Assembly: GCA_963695805.1 (NCBI GenBank)
Contig: CAVOHV010000007.1
Coordinates: forward strand, 77,874 to 141,873
Direction of reading: 5' to 3'
Length of the DNA stretch: 64,000 nt
Origin: DASUPK01 sp963695805
Lineage (GTDB): Bacteria > Actinomycetota > Thermoleophilia > Solirubrobacterales > 70-9
Position numbers and translations under genes: made by a program. Below the pieces are notes generated by a model, which made no database searches, was not told the origin of the DNA, and saw nothing but the letters and a program-made list of their open reading frames with translations. Of the stretch, positions 52,074 to 60,198 are shown piece by piece; positions within the stretch are counted from its first letter, which is position 1; every line of letters begins with the position of its first letter.

Positions 52074-53146
52074 GGGATCGAGATATCCGCGTTGTCACCG
52101 ACCAAGAAGCGCAGCGTCTTCGGCATTCCCTCGCTGCGGCTCAGGCTGACGTTCCTGCCCAGCAGGCTGGCCTCCATCCGCGCGTGCAGGTTGCGGATGC
52201 TGGAACCGGCCAGGACGATCGAGTGCTCGACCTCGGAGCCGGTTATCACGACGTTGCGATCGATCGCCGTGTAGGGTCCGATGTAGGAGTCGGTCAGTCT
52301 GCTGCCGGCCCCGATGATGGCGGGCCCCCGAACGACGGTCCGCTCGAGCTTCGCTCCCTTCTCGATCGCGACCCGGCCCTCGACCCGGCACTCCGCATCC
52401 AGTTCGCCGTCGATCCGCGGCTCGATGTCCTCGAGGACCAGGCGGTTCGCTTCCAGCATGTCCTCGAGCCTCCCGGTGTCCTTCCACCAGCCCTTGACGA
52501 TGTGCGACTCCACCCGTCGCTCTGACTCGATGAGCGCGTCGATGGCGTCAGTGATCTCGAGCTCGCCCCTCCCCGACGGCTCGATCGAGTGGGCGGCAGC
52601 GAAGATCGACGACGTGAACATGTAGACGCCGACCAGAGCCAGGTCGCTGGGCGGGTCCTTCGGTTTTTCCACCAGGCGGATGACGCGCTCGCCGTTCAGC
52701 TCCGCGACGCCGTAGGACGAGGGATCGTCCACGGGCGTGAGCAGGATCAGGGCGTCGGGCTCGGAGCGGCGGAAGACCTCCACGAGATCCGTGATCCCGT
52801 CGCGTAGGAGGTTATCGCCGAGGTACATGACGAACGGGCTCTGGCCCAGGTATTCCTCTGCAGTGAGCAGTGCGTGGGCCAGCCCAAGCGGCGCCTCCTG
52901 CTCTATGTAGGTAATCGAGGCGCCGAATTCGGCGCCGTCGCCGGCGGCCTGACGGATCTCATCACCGGTCTCCGGGGCGATGATCACCCCGATCTCCCCG
53001 ATCCCCGCCTCGACCAGCGCCTCGATCCCGTAGAAGAGCACGGGCTTGTTCGCCACCGGCACGAGCTGCTTGGCGGAGGTATGCGTGATCGGGCGCAGGC
53101 GCGTCCCCGCACCCCCCGAGAGGATCAGCCCCTTGAGCTTTTCCAT
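52070..53146 (-). CDS. rmlA: Glucose-1-phosphate thymidylyltransferase, long form
   Basis: 358 residues, about 65 longer than enterobacterial RmlA. N-terminal LILSGGAGTRLRPITHTSAKQ, VMYLGDNLL and VEKPKDPPSDLALVGVYMF show the nucleotidyltransferase. The C-terminal third is a left-handed beta-helix (GPAIIGAGSRLTDSYIGPYTAI), typical of the long RmlA subtype of actinobacteria and archaea. First gene of the operon; makes dTDP-glucose for rhamnose in cell-wall glycans. Confidence 0.94.
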   Translation of the reverse strand: MEKLKGLILSGGAGTRLRPITHTSAKQLVPVANKPVLFYGIEALVEAGIGEIGVIIAPETGDEIRQAAGDGAEFGASITYIEQEAPLGLAHALLTAEEYLGQSPFVMYLGDNLLRDGITDLVEVFRRSEPDALILLTPVDDPSSYGVAELNGERVIRLVEKPKDPPSDLALVGVYMFTSSIFAAAHSIEPSGRGELEITDAIDALIESERRVESHIVKGWWKDTGRLEDMLEANRLVLEDIEPRIDGELDAECRVEGRVAIEKGAKLERTVVRGPAIIGAGSRLTDSYIGPYTAIDRNVVITGSEVEHSIVLAGSSIRNLHARMEASLLGRNVSLSRSEGMPKTLRFLVGDNADISIP

Positions 53147-53188
53147 CGGGCGGAGGCTAAAGCCTGGGCTGCGGGAACCGCGGTGCTG

Positions 53189-53794
53189 CTATTGGGCCTT
53201 CGAGATGTTCTTGTGGTTGGAGTGCTCGCAGTGGCGCCCGCGGGGATCGAGCTTGTCCTTGCTCAGCACGTCGTCACCACCATCGCCGCACGAGATCAAC
53301 GTGTCGCGAATCCCGTCGAGTGTCTGGAGCGTGTCGCGCCCGCGGCCGCCCTTGTAAGCGTCGGCGCCCTCGCGCCCGCGCAGCGAGTCACGGCCGTCGT
53401 TGCCCTTGGGGATGTCGTTGCCGAGCCCGCCCATCAGGACGTCCACGCCTCGGCCACCGATCATCACGGCACCGAGCCTCAGCGGAGGAATGATCCCGCT
53501 GCCGGCCGTCGAGACGGTGATCGTGTCGTCCCGGTCGCGGGCGTCGATCACGAAGCTGCTGATTCCCGACTGCCTGCACATCGCGATTGTGTTGATCAGC
53601 TCGCAGCGTCCGCCCGTGACAGCGATCGGATTGGCGTCGGCGTCCTCGAAGGAGTAGACGTTGACGATGCCCCCCAGGATCGAGCCGACGCCGACCTGGA
53701 TGTCGTTCCTCTCCCCCTGGCCGGCCACGTAGTAGATGATGCCGCCCGCTTCGGTGAGCGTCGCCGCATGAGCACTGGCCGCGCCGAGCAGCAT
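53189..53794 (-). CDS. Secreted RTX-like calcium-binding repeat protein
   Basis: 201 residues from ATG 53794. The middle and C-terminus have RTX-like nonapeptide patterns: GGRGVDVLMGGLGND, GNDGRDSLRGREGAD, KGGRGRDTL and CGDGGDDVL. The N-terminus LLGAASAHAA looks like only the end of a signal peptide; the upstream frame lacks a start codon, while another frame 16 bases up has an ATG. The start may therefore be truncated or frameshifted. Function unknown. Confidence 0.7.
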   Translation of the reverse strand: MLLGAASAHAATLTEAGGIIYYVAGQGERNDIQVGVGSILGGIVNVYSFEDADANPIAVTGGRCELINTIAMCRQSGISSFVIDARDRDDTITVSTAGSGIIPPLRLGAVMIGGRGVDVLMGGLGNDIPKGNDGRDSLRGREGADAYKGGRGRDTLQTLDGIRDTLISCGDGGDDVLSKDKLDPRGRHCEHSNHKNISKAQ

Positions 53795-53822
53795 CGTGCG
53801 GAAGGTGCATGATTCCGCCCAG

Positions 53823-54293
53823 CTAGTAGGTGCCTCCCAGCTTGCCGTGGTCCCAGCTCGCGACCCGCTTCGGGTGGAAGTGGATCGCGACCCGCTTCGG
53901 CGCCTGGGCCCGGAGCGCGGCGGCTGCGTCGCCCTCCACGGACTCGATGCCGTCGCTGTAACGGATCGTCATCTCCTTGGCGTAGTCGACGATCTGGTCG
54001 AGATCGCGGATCAGCTCCGCCTCGGCCTCGATCTGGACGCCGCGGAGCTCCGTGTACTCGCTGCCGGTCTCGATCAGCAGGGTCGCTCGCGGGTCGCGCT
54101 CGAGGTTCTTCACCTTCTGGGACTTGGCGTAGGTCCAGATCCAGACATCGCCGTCGCGCGGGACGTACCAGAGCGGCATCGCGTGCGGCCATCCGCGAGG
54201 ACCGAGCGAGGAGACGACCACGATCCGCTCGCTTTCGATCAAGTCACGCTGCTCCTCGTCGGTGAGGTTGATCTGGTCCCGGCGGGAGCCCAC
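53823..54293 (-). CDS. PPOX-class F420/flavin-dependent oxidoreductase
   Basis: 156 residues from GTG 54293, two bases after the acylase stop. INLTDEEQRDLIESERIVVV, LGPRGWPHAMPLWYV and LERDPRATLLIETGSEYTELRGVQIEAEAEL match the split beta-barrel F420-dependent family (TIGR03618-like). Binds F420 or flavin; substrate unknown. Read as an operon with the acylase. Confidence 0.8.
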   Translation of the reverse strand: MGSRRDQINLTDEEQRDLIESERIVVVSSLGPRGWPHAMPLWYVPRDGDVWIWTYAKSQKVKNLERDPRATLLIETGSEYTELRGVQIEAEAELIRDLDQIVDYAKEMTIRYSDGIESVEGDAAAALRAQAPKRVAIHFHPKRVASWDHGKLGGTY

Positions 54294-54295
54294 GA

Positions 54296-56716
54296 TCAAA
54301 CGGGTTGCCCTGACGGGCACCCTCGCATCGAGCCGTCGGCCGGAGTGAGGACCAGGGTCTCGAAGGGCCCCTCGCCGGCCATCGGCTGCATCGTCCCCGC
54401 CTCCCAGCGCGGCTGCAGGTCGTCGTAGTGGCTGCTCCAGGCGTGTCCCGACTGGCCGGTGAACGCCTGCCACTGCGAGCGCTCCGGCGCCGACGGGTCC
54501 GCCACCATCCGCCAGCTCGGCGCCCAGATCGCGTGGTAAGGATCGATCGGGTTGTACGCGATCTGCGCGACGGTTTCCTGGGCGCCCCCCGGATGGAGGG
54601 TGCGGTTGAAGACCCATTCCGCGATCGGATGCCCTGCCCCAAGAGCGTGTGGGAACTCGAGCGCGTGCACACGGCCCCATCGCCATTCTTCGGGATCCGG
54701 CCCGAACCGTTCCTCGAGGTCGTCCAGCGCCCCCCGCAGCGCCTCGAGGGCGAGTTCCTCCCAGGAGCCGCCGATCAGCTCGTCGTCGGCCTCATTCCAG
54801 AGGTGCAGCAGGTGCGCTTGCCAGCGCCATGGCGAGGTGACGTGCGCGATGAACCCGTTGTCGGCCCGATCGAGATACCGCTCGGCGAGGTCTCGGTCGC
54901 CGATCGCCGCGCGGGTGAACTCCCGCGCCAGGCGAAGCATGAAGGCCTGGTAGATCGTCCCCGCGACGGTCCGCGGCCCGAGCGTGCGGTCCCAGCTCTT
55001 CAGGCGCTCGATCGCCCTCACCTCGCGCTGGGTTGTCGGCTCCAGACGGGCGAGGCGGTGGGCCACCTCGTCGCCGGGGATCGAATAGAGGTCGGTCTGC
55101 ATGCGGCGGAAGTCCTCCAGGTCATGCTGCTCGCGCTCGCCGAGCAGCTGTTCGATCCGCGCCGCCCGATAGCCGTCCAGCCAGTCGCTGGTGATGTGGT
55201 GCGGATATGAGGAATCGACGACCTTGTTGTTCGCCGTGACGAGGTGGCCCTCGTCGGGATCGACCAGCTCGGGCAGCTCGTCGTAGGGGATCCAGCCCTC
55301 CCATTCGAACTCGCCGGTCCACCCCGGCTTGGGTAGATCGGGGCAGTCGCCCTTACGTATGGGGATCCGGCCGACCATCTTGTAGCCGATCGATCCGTGC
55401 CGATCGGCCCAGACGAGATTCGAGACCGGCATGGTGAAGGTGCGCAGCAGCTCCACCAGCTCCGGCCCGCTGCGAGGCGCGAGCACGCCGAGGTGGGCGT
55501 GGGAGATCGCGGGCTCGTCGATCCCCGCCCAGCGGAGCGCGAGCGGCTGCTCGTCGTCGGCCCCGAGCGCCTGGTTGACGATCGGGCCGTGATGGGTGAG
55601 ACGGACCTCGTGGCGCTCGGTCCGATCCTGCCCACGAACGCCGATCGGCTCCTCGATGATCTCGAGCGGTCGCTGCTCGCCTTCGAACTCGTAGGTCTCG
55701 TCCTCGATCCGCTCGACGAAGAGGTCCTCGACGTCCGCCATGACGTTGGTGAAGGCGAAGGCGACGTCGTTGTTCTGGCCTAGGGAGATCCCCGGAAGGC
55801 CTGGGATCGAGGCGCCGCGGCAGAAGCGGTCGCCGAGCTCCAGGCCGATCTCGTACCAGACACCCGGCATCCCGGCGGGCAGGTGCGGATCGCCCGCGAG
55901 CAGGGCGCCCCCCGTGGCCGAGCGGGCCGGCCTCACCGCCCAGTTGTTGGAGCCGCTTGCCGCTGTGGCCAGGCCGATCTGCTCGCGCACCCGCCCGATC
56001 TGCTCCGCCAGCCTCAGGCCGTCGCCGTCGAATCCCTGACCGGGATGGAGCACCACCGGGTTCCCCTTCGGGTAGGTGGGGTCGATCCTCGCGGCTCGCT
56101 CCTCACCCAGTTCCCGCACGAGGTCGGCGCGGAGCAGTTCGCGCTCCCAGTTGGTCGAGAGGCCGAACGAGAGGAGCTTGCCCCCTGCCAGCATGTCGGC
56201 GGGGCGCCAGGGCTCGAAGTCGAGGCGCAGCAGTTGGAACTCCGCGGGTGGTGCCGAGGCGTCGCGCGCCGCCTGGTTGAGCCCGGCGCAGTAGGCGTCG
56301 AGCAGCTGCCTGAGATCAGCGTCGAGCTCCGCCTCCTCGCGGAGCGCCACGCGGCGCAGGCCGAGGGTGCGCATCAGCCGGTCGACCGGAAGGCCGTCGT
56401 GGCCGGCGATCTCCGCGATCCGTCCGGCGGTGACACGCCGGTTGACCTCGCACTGCCAGAGCCGGTCCTGGCCGTGGCAGAAGCCCTGGCCGTACCAGAG
56501 GTCGGCGGCCCTCTCAGCCCGCACGGTCGGCATTCCCCAGCGGTCGCGGATGATCTCGATGCCGCCCTCCAACCCGGGGACCCGCAGATCGCCGGAGGTA
56601 CGGGGGAGGGGCCGGCGGAAGAGCTGCCACCAGAGCCCGATTGCCGTCCCGCCGAAGAGCGCCGTGCCGACCCCCATGCCCTTGGCTCCGGTCCGCAGCA
56701 GGCGGCCTAGGTCCAT
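54296..56716 (-). CDS. Penicillin acylase family N-terminal nucleophile amidohydrolase
   Basis: 806 residues from ATG 56716. One N-terminal membrane segment (GMGVGTALFGGTAIGLWWQLF) anchors the protein. YGQGFCHGQDRLWQCEVNRRV is the alpha-chain motif. The nucleophile is the Ser starting SNNWAV (about residue 256), where self-cleavage would free the beta-chain. It then reads GDPHLPAGMPGVWYEIGLE and GQNNDVAFAFTNVMAD. Candidate substrates are acyl amides, quorum-signal AHLs or cell-envelope amides. The last 11 codons lie in a shortened dispersed repeat. Confidence 0.9.
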   Translation of the reverse strand: MDLGRLLRTGAKGMGVGTALFGGTAIGLWWQLFRRPLPRTSGDLRVPGLEGGIEIIRDRWGMPTVRAERAADLWYGQGFCHGQDRLWQCEVNRRVTAGRIAEIAGHDGLPVDRLMRTLGLRRVALREEAELDADLRQLLDAYCAGLNQAARDASAPPAEFQLLRLDFEPWRPADMLAGGKLLSFGLSTNWERELLRADLVRELGEERAARIDPTYPKGNPVVLHPGQGFDGDGLRLAEQIGRVREQIGLATAASGSNNWAVRPARSATGGALLAGDPHLPAGMPGVWYEIGLELGDRFCRGASIPGLPGISLGQNNDVAFAFTNVMADVEDLFVERIEDETYEFEGEQRPLEIIEEPIGVRGQDRTERHEVRLTHHGPIVNQALGADDEQPLALRWAGIDEPAISHAHLGVLAPRSGPELVELLRTFTMPVSNLVWADRHGSIGYKMVGRIPIRKGDCPDLPKPGWTGEFEWEGWIPYDELPELVDPDEGHLVTANNKVVDSSYPHHITSDWLDGYRAARIEQLLGEREQHDLEDFRRMQTDLYSIPGDEVAHRLARLEPTTQREVRAIERLKSWDRTLGPRTVAGTIYQAFMLRLAREFTRAAIGDRDLAERYLDRADNGFIAHVTSPWRWQAHLLHLWNEADDELIGGSWEELALEALRGALDDLEERFGPDPEEWRWGRVHALEFPHALGAGHPIAEWVFNRTLHPGGAQETVAQIAYNPIDPYHAIWAPSWRMVADPSAPERSQWQAFTGQSGHAWSSHYDDLQPRWEAGTMQPMAGEGPFETLVLTPADGSMRGCPSGQPV
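54299..54329 (-). repeat. Dispersed hairpin repeat, shortened copy D
   Basis: 31-base form of the 43-base unit, minus orientation: GATGCGAGGGTGCCC, GTCA, GGGCAACCCGTT. The middle of the full unit is missing but both ends and the outer stem remain. It is read as the last codons of the acylase (ending RGCPSGQPV). Confidence 0.78.
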
Positions 56717-56755
56717 GCCCATCAACCCTTCATACCAGGGGCGCGGCCCTGGGGG

Positions 56756-57481
56756 TCAGTCACGCAGGTAGGAGGGCAGCCTGCCCTCGTCCTCGAGCTT
56801 CTCGAGGTGCGCCTGCATCGCAATGGCGGCGGCGCCCCGCAGCTCCTCGGGGACGTCGTCCCAGACCTCGGCGAGGAGAGCAGCGCGCGAGCGTTCGCCA
56901 CGCTCGATCGCGGCCACCAGGCGGTCTTCTCGCTCCTGGCGGTGGGCGATGTACTCGGCGATCTTGGCCTGCGGGTCGTCGACCTCAGGGCCGTGGCCGG
57001 GATAGAGCACCGTCAGGTCCAGGCCCTGCAGCCGCCGCAGCGAGTCCATGTAGTCGCGGAGCGACCCGCCCAGTTCACGGGGGCCGACGATCGTGGAGCC
57101 CTCGCCCAGGATCAGGTCCCCGCAGAAGCACGCGGATCCGCCGCCCTCGGCCGGCAACAGGAAGGAGAGGTGCTCGGCCGCGTGCCCCGGCGTCGCGATC
57201 GCGGTCAGGCCGGCGACGATCTCGCCGTCCGCGGGCCGCGTGGGCTCGATCCCGAGCGGCTCGACGCCGGCCAGGTGGTCGGCATCGTCGTGGGTGAGCA
57301 GGACCGTCCCGATCCCGCCGCGGGCAGCCGCTGCCTTCCGGATCGCCTCGATATGGGACTTATCGTCGGGACCGGGGTCGATCACCACTGTCGGGTTTCG
57401 CCCGACCAGGTAGGTGTTGGTCCCCTCCAGGGTCATGAGGCCGGGATTCGGAGCGGTCAGCCGCTCGACGTCGATGGCCAT
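56756..57481 (-). CDS. MBL-fold metallo-hydrolase with HxDxDH motif
   Basis: 241 residues from ATG 57481; an ATG at 57508 lies inside the ArsR operator and is less likely. The fold is LACTB2-like: LMTLEGTNTYLVGRNPTVVIDPGP, then LLTHDDADHLAG where the usual HxHxDH has Asp at the second His, then TPGHAAEHLSF and LYPGHGPEV supplying the remaining ligands. The tail (REDRLVAAIERGERSRAALLAEVW) is the C-terminal helical domain of this group. It may be a thioester or nucleic-acid hydrolase. Confidence 0.85.
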   Translation of the reverse strand: MAIDVERLTAPNPGLMTLEGTNTYLVGRNPTVVIDPGPDDKSHIEAIRKAAAARGGIGTVLLTHDDADHLAGVEPLGIEPTRPADGEIVAGLTAIATPGHAAEHLSFLLPAEGGGSACFCGDLILGEGSTIVGPRELGGSLRDYMDSLRRLQGLDLTVLYPGHGPEVDDPQAKIAEYIAHRQEREDRLVAAIERGERSRAALLAEVWDDVPEELRGAAAIAMQAHLEKLEDEGRLPSYLRD

Positions 57482-57506
57482 CGCCAGGGCATTCTGACCG
57501 CTTGAC

Positions 57507-57526
57507 ATGTGACCAAAAGGTCACAT
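57507..57526. promoter_or_regulatory. ArsR-type operator
   Basis: ATGTGACC-AAAA-GGTCACAT is a perfect 20-base inverted repeat, 11 bases upstream of the ArsR start and 25 bases upstream of the MBL start. Palindromes of this type precede many ArsR-SRPBCC pairs. Confidence 0.82.
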
Positions 57527-57537
57527 ATACTCGCGGT

Positions 57538-57897
57538 GTGGACGAGGACGTCGTCTTCAGAGCGCTCGCGGCGCCGACCAGGCGGAAGCTCCTCGACGAG
57601 CTCCGCCGCCGGGACGGCCAGTCGCTCAGCGAGCTGGGGCAGAAGCTCCCGATGTCGCGGTTCGGGGTGATGAAACACCTCGGCGTGCTCGAGGAGGCGA
57701 ACCTCGTGGTTTCGCGCAGGCAGGGCCGCGAGAAGCTCCACTACCTGAACCCCGTCCCGATCCGGCTCATCCACGACCGCTGGGTGAGCAAGTACGCAGA
57801 GCCGCTGGCAGCGACGCTCAGCGGCCTGAAGACAGAGCTAGAGGAGGAAGAGCATGCAGAGATATCCCCAGGCCGGAGCCGCGCTGTATCCCGATGA
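57538..57897 (+). CDS. ArsR family regulator
   Basis: 119 residues from GTG 57538. VFRALAAPTRRKLLDELRRRDGQSLSELGQKLPMSRFGVMKHLGVLEEANLVVSRRQGREKLHYLNP is the complete ArsR winged helix. There is no metal-binding Cys pair in the recognition helix, as is usual for ArsR genes coupled to SRPBCC proteins. Overlaps the SRPBCC gene by 44 bases, so tightly coupled. Operator directly upstream. Confidence 0.92.
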   Translation: MDEDVVFRALAAPTRRKLLDELRRRDGQSLSELGQKLPMSRFGVMKHLGVLEEANLVVSRRQGREKLHYLNPVPIRLIHDRWVSKYAEPLAATLSGLKTELEEEEHAEISPGRSRAVSR

Positions 57898-58363
57898 CAC
57901 TGCCGCGGTATTCGAGGTCTTCATCAAGACCACCCCAGAGCGGCTCTGGGAGGCGATCACCGACGCCGACCTGCGGGCTCGATACAGCTTCGGCGTTCGC
58001 ACGGAGTCGGACTACACCGGCGGCTCCGTCTACAAGTCTTCCGTGCCGGGCGTGATCGACATCGCCGAGGGCGAGAACCTCGAGGTCGACCCACCCCGTC
58101 GCCTCGTCCAGAGCTTCACCGCCCTGTGGAGCGATGAGGTGAAGGAAGAGGGCGCCTCGAGGGTGACCTGGGAGATCGAGACAGTGGGCGACGACTCCTG
58201 CCGGCTGACGGTCGTCCACGATCAGCTGAAGCCGGGCGTGAACGGCGAGCTCTACGGCGGCTGGGGGATGATCCTCTCGGGCCTCAAGACGCTCCTCGAG
58301 ACCGGCGAGGACTTGACCACGCCCGGCTCGCTGCGCTACTCAGGAGCGAACGCGGGGTCGTGA
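57854..58363 (+). CDS. SRPBCC (AHSA1-like) domain protein
   Basis: 169 residues with GAGGAGGAAG before the ATG. FEVFIKTTPERLWEAITDADLRARYSFGVRTES and a C-terminal GGWGMILSGLKTLLETGE form the AHSA1-type SRPBCC domain. Genes of this kind are the usual partner of an ArsR regulator. The ligand is unknown; the pairing suggests the regulator senses or controls the same lipid-like compound. Confidence 0.88.
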   Translation: MQRYPQAGAALYPDDTAAVFEVFIKTTPERLWEAITDADLRARYSFGVRTESDYTGGSVYKSSVPGVIDIAEGENLEVDPPRRLVQSFTALWSDEVKEEGASRVTWEIETVGDDSCRLTVVHDQLKPGVNGELYGGWGMILSGLKTLLETGEDLTTPGSLRYSGANAGS

Positions 58364-59214
58364 TGCCGGCAGTCTCGAAGCCGTCTGTGATGATGGAGGG
58401 GATCGGTCTCGGCGAGTCGCCGCGCTGGCACGAGGGACGGCTCTGGTTCTCGGACTGGGTCGCCCACGAGGTAATCGCGCTTTACCGGGACGGCGTGCAT
58501 GAAGTGATGGCCAGGGTGGACGCGTTCCCCTTCTCGATCGACTGGCTCCCCGACGGTCCGATGGTGATCACCGCCGGCCGAGAGCTGCTTCGGATGGAGC
58601 CGGACGGTTCCCTCGTGACCCACGTCGATCTCAGCGATCTCTCCGACTACGGCTGGAACGAGATCGTGGTCGACGGGCGAGGCAATGCCTATGTCAACGG
58701 GCCCGGTTTCGACATGATGGCCGGCGGCGATTTCGCGCCGGGGACGATTGCCATCGTGAGACCCGATGGCTCGGCCGAGCAGGTGGCGGGCGGCGTCGCC
58801 TTCCCCAACGGAATGGCGGTGACTCCCGACGACTCGACGCTGATCGTCGCCGATTCCTACGCCAAGGAGCTGACCGCGTTCGACATCGGCGACGACGGAA
58901 CGCTCACCAACCGCCGCACGTGGGCCGACCTTGGCGAGGGCACCCCGGACGGGATCTGCCTCGATGCTGAGGGAGCCGTCTGGTACGCGGACGTCCCGAA
59001 TCGACGCTGCACGCGCGTCGCTGAGGGCGGGGAGACGCTTGACGTGCTCGAGACGGATCGCGGCTGCTTCGCCTGCATGCTCGGCGGTGAGGATGGCCGC
59101 ACGCTGTTCATGAATTCCGCCGAATGGAACGGCCCCGAGGGCATCTTCGAGGAAGCGAGGACCGGTCAGGTGCTCGCCGTTGAGGCCCCCGCGGCGCATG
59201 CCGGCCACCCCTAG
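58360..59214 (+). CDS. SMP-30/gluconolactonase-like beta-propeller
   Basis: 284 residues from GTG 58360 (GTGA overlap with SRPBCC). GIGLGESPRWHEGRLWFSDW carries the metal Glu, DWLPDGPMVIT, WNEIVVDGRGNAYVNG carries the Asn, and VTPDDSTLIVADSYAKELTAF the catalytic Asp region. Family members hydrolyse lactones. In this cluster the substrate is unknown. Confidence 0.88.
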   Translation: MMPAVSKPSVMMEGIGLGESPRWHEGRLWFSDWVAHEVIALYRDGVHEVMARVDAFPFSIDWLPDGPMVITAGRELLRMEPDGSLVTHVDLSDLSDYGWNEIVVDGRGNAYVNGPGFDMMAGGDFAPGTIAIVRPDGSAEQVAGGVAFPNGMAVTPDDSTLIVADSYAKELTAFDIGDDGTLTNRRTWADLGEGTPDGICLDAEGAVWYADVPNRRCTRVAEGGETLDVLETDRGCFACMLGGEDGRTLFMNSAEWNGPEGIFEEARTGQVLAVEAPAAHAGHP

Positions 59215-59232
59215 ATCTGCGAAGGTGAACTC

Positions 59233-59631
59233 ATGGCAACCAACACACAGCTGATCAACGGCGTCGACTTCATCGCCTTCCCGACCAAGGACTGGGAGGC
59301 CGCCCGGAAGTTCTACGGCGAGACCCTCGGGCTGCCGTTCGGGAAGCAGTGGGGCGGCATGCCGGCCGGTGAGTTCGAGACCGGGACCGTGACGATCGCG
59401 CTCATGCAGGTCGATGCCTTCAATATCGACTTCAGCCCGAACACCAGTCCGCTCGAATTCCATGTGGACGACTACGACGCGGCCAAGGCCGAGCTCGAGT
59501 CGCGTGGGGTCGAGTTCGTCACGGAGACGATCGACAGCGGGGTCTGCAAGCAGGCGATCTTCCAGGATCCGGACGGCAACGCGCTGGCGATCCACCACCG
59601 CTACGCCGCGGGCGCTCCGCCGCAGGGCTGA
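59233..59631 (+). CDS. VOC family protein
   Basis: 132 residues. VDFIAFPTKDWEAARKFYGETLGLPFG and QAIFQDPDGNALAIHHRYA frame the VOC fold. It ends the ArsR-SRPBCC-SMP30-VOC unit, 18 bases after SMP30. No specific reaction can be named. Confidence 0.85.
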   Translation: MATNTQLINGVDFIAFPTKDWEAARKFYGETLGLPFGKQWGGMPAGEFETGTVTIALMQVDAFNIDFSPNTSPLEFHVDDYDAAKAELESRGVEFVTETIDSGVCKQAIFQDPDGNALAIHHRYAAGAPPQG

Positions 59632-59634
59632 GCC

Positions 59635-60198
59635 CTACACAGCGGCCGGCTCAGCGATCGACTCGATGGGGCGGAGCGTCCCCTCGGGCGTGATCTCGTA
59701 GTCGATCGAGTCGGAGACCTGCGGGGTGTACGCGTGGATCGAGAGCGCGACGCCCTGGTCCGGGTCGTGGCGGACCCGGTGGATGTAGTCGGGGCCGAAG
59801 CTGAAGACCGACTCCGCACGCCTGGCATGGGTGTGCTGGGCGAGGACCTGCCCGTCGACGGCCTCGACCGTGTCCTCCACCAGCAGCCCGCTGCAGACGA
59901 ACGCCGCCCCGCTGGCCCCGCCGTGGTCGTGGAAGGTCGTGTCCTGCCCTGCCGCCCAGCCGAACAGAGCGATCTCGAGATGAGGGGTCTTGTAAAAAAC
60001 GCGATGGCTGTGCCGTTCGACGTCGAAGCTGACCGCGTGGCCCCAGAGCCATGACGACCGCCCGACGTTCGTGACGACCTCCTCCAAGTCCGCGAGCGTC
60101 GTAGGGGACGCCGCGATCAGCGTCTCGTTGAGCCACCCTCGCATGGCCGACCGGTCATTGAGCTCCGCTGCCATCGTCACCCACCTGGTCGTTGTCAT
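59635..60198 (-). CDS. Cysteine dioxygenase type I-like protein
   Basis: 187 residues. FHDHGGASGAAFVCSGLL is the metal-binding HxH of the cupin, and FGPDYIHRVRHDPDQGVALSIHAY supplies the third His, in the order of bacterial cysteine dioxygenases. The product would be cysteine sulfinate. It overlaps the upstream flavin monooxygenase by four bases, giving a two-gene operon. Confidence 0.87.
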   Translation of the reverse strand: MTTTRWVTMAAELNDRSAMRGWLNETLIAASPTTLADLEEVVTNVGRSSWLWGHAVSFDVERHSHRVFYKTPHLEIALFGWAAGQDTTFHDHGGASGAAFVCSGLLVEDTVEAVDGQVLAQHTHARRAESVFSFGPDYIHRVRHDPDQGVALSIHAYTPQVSDSIDYEITPEGTLRPIESIAEPAAV

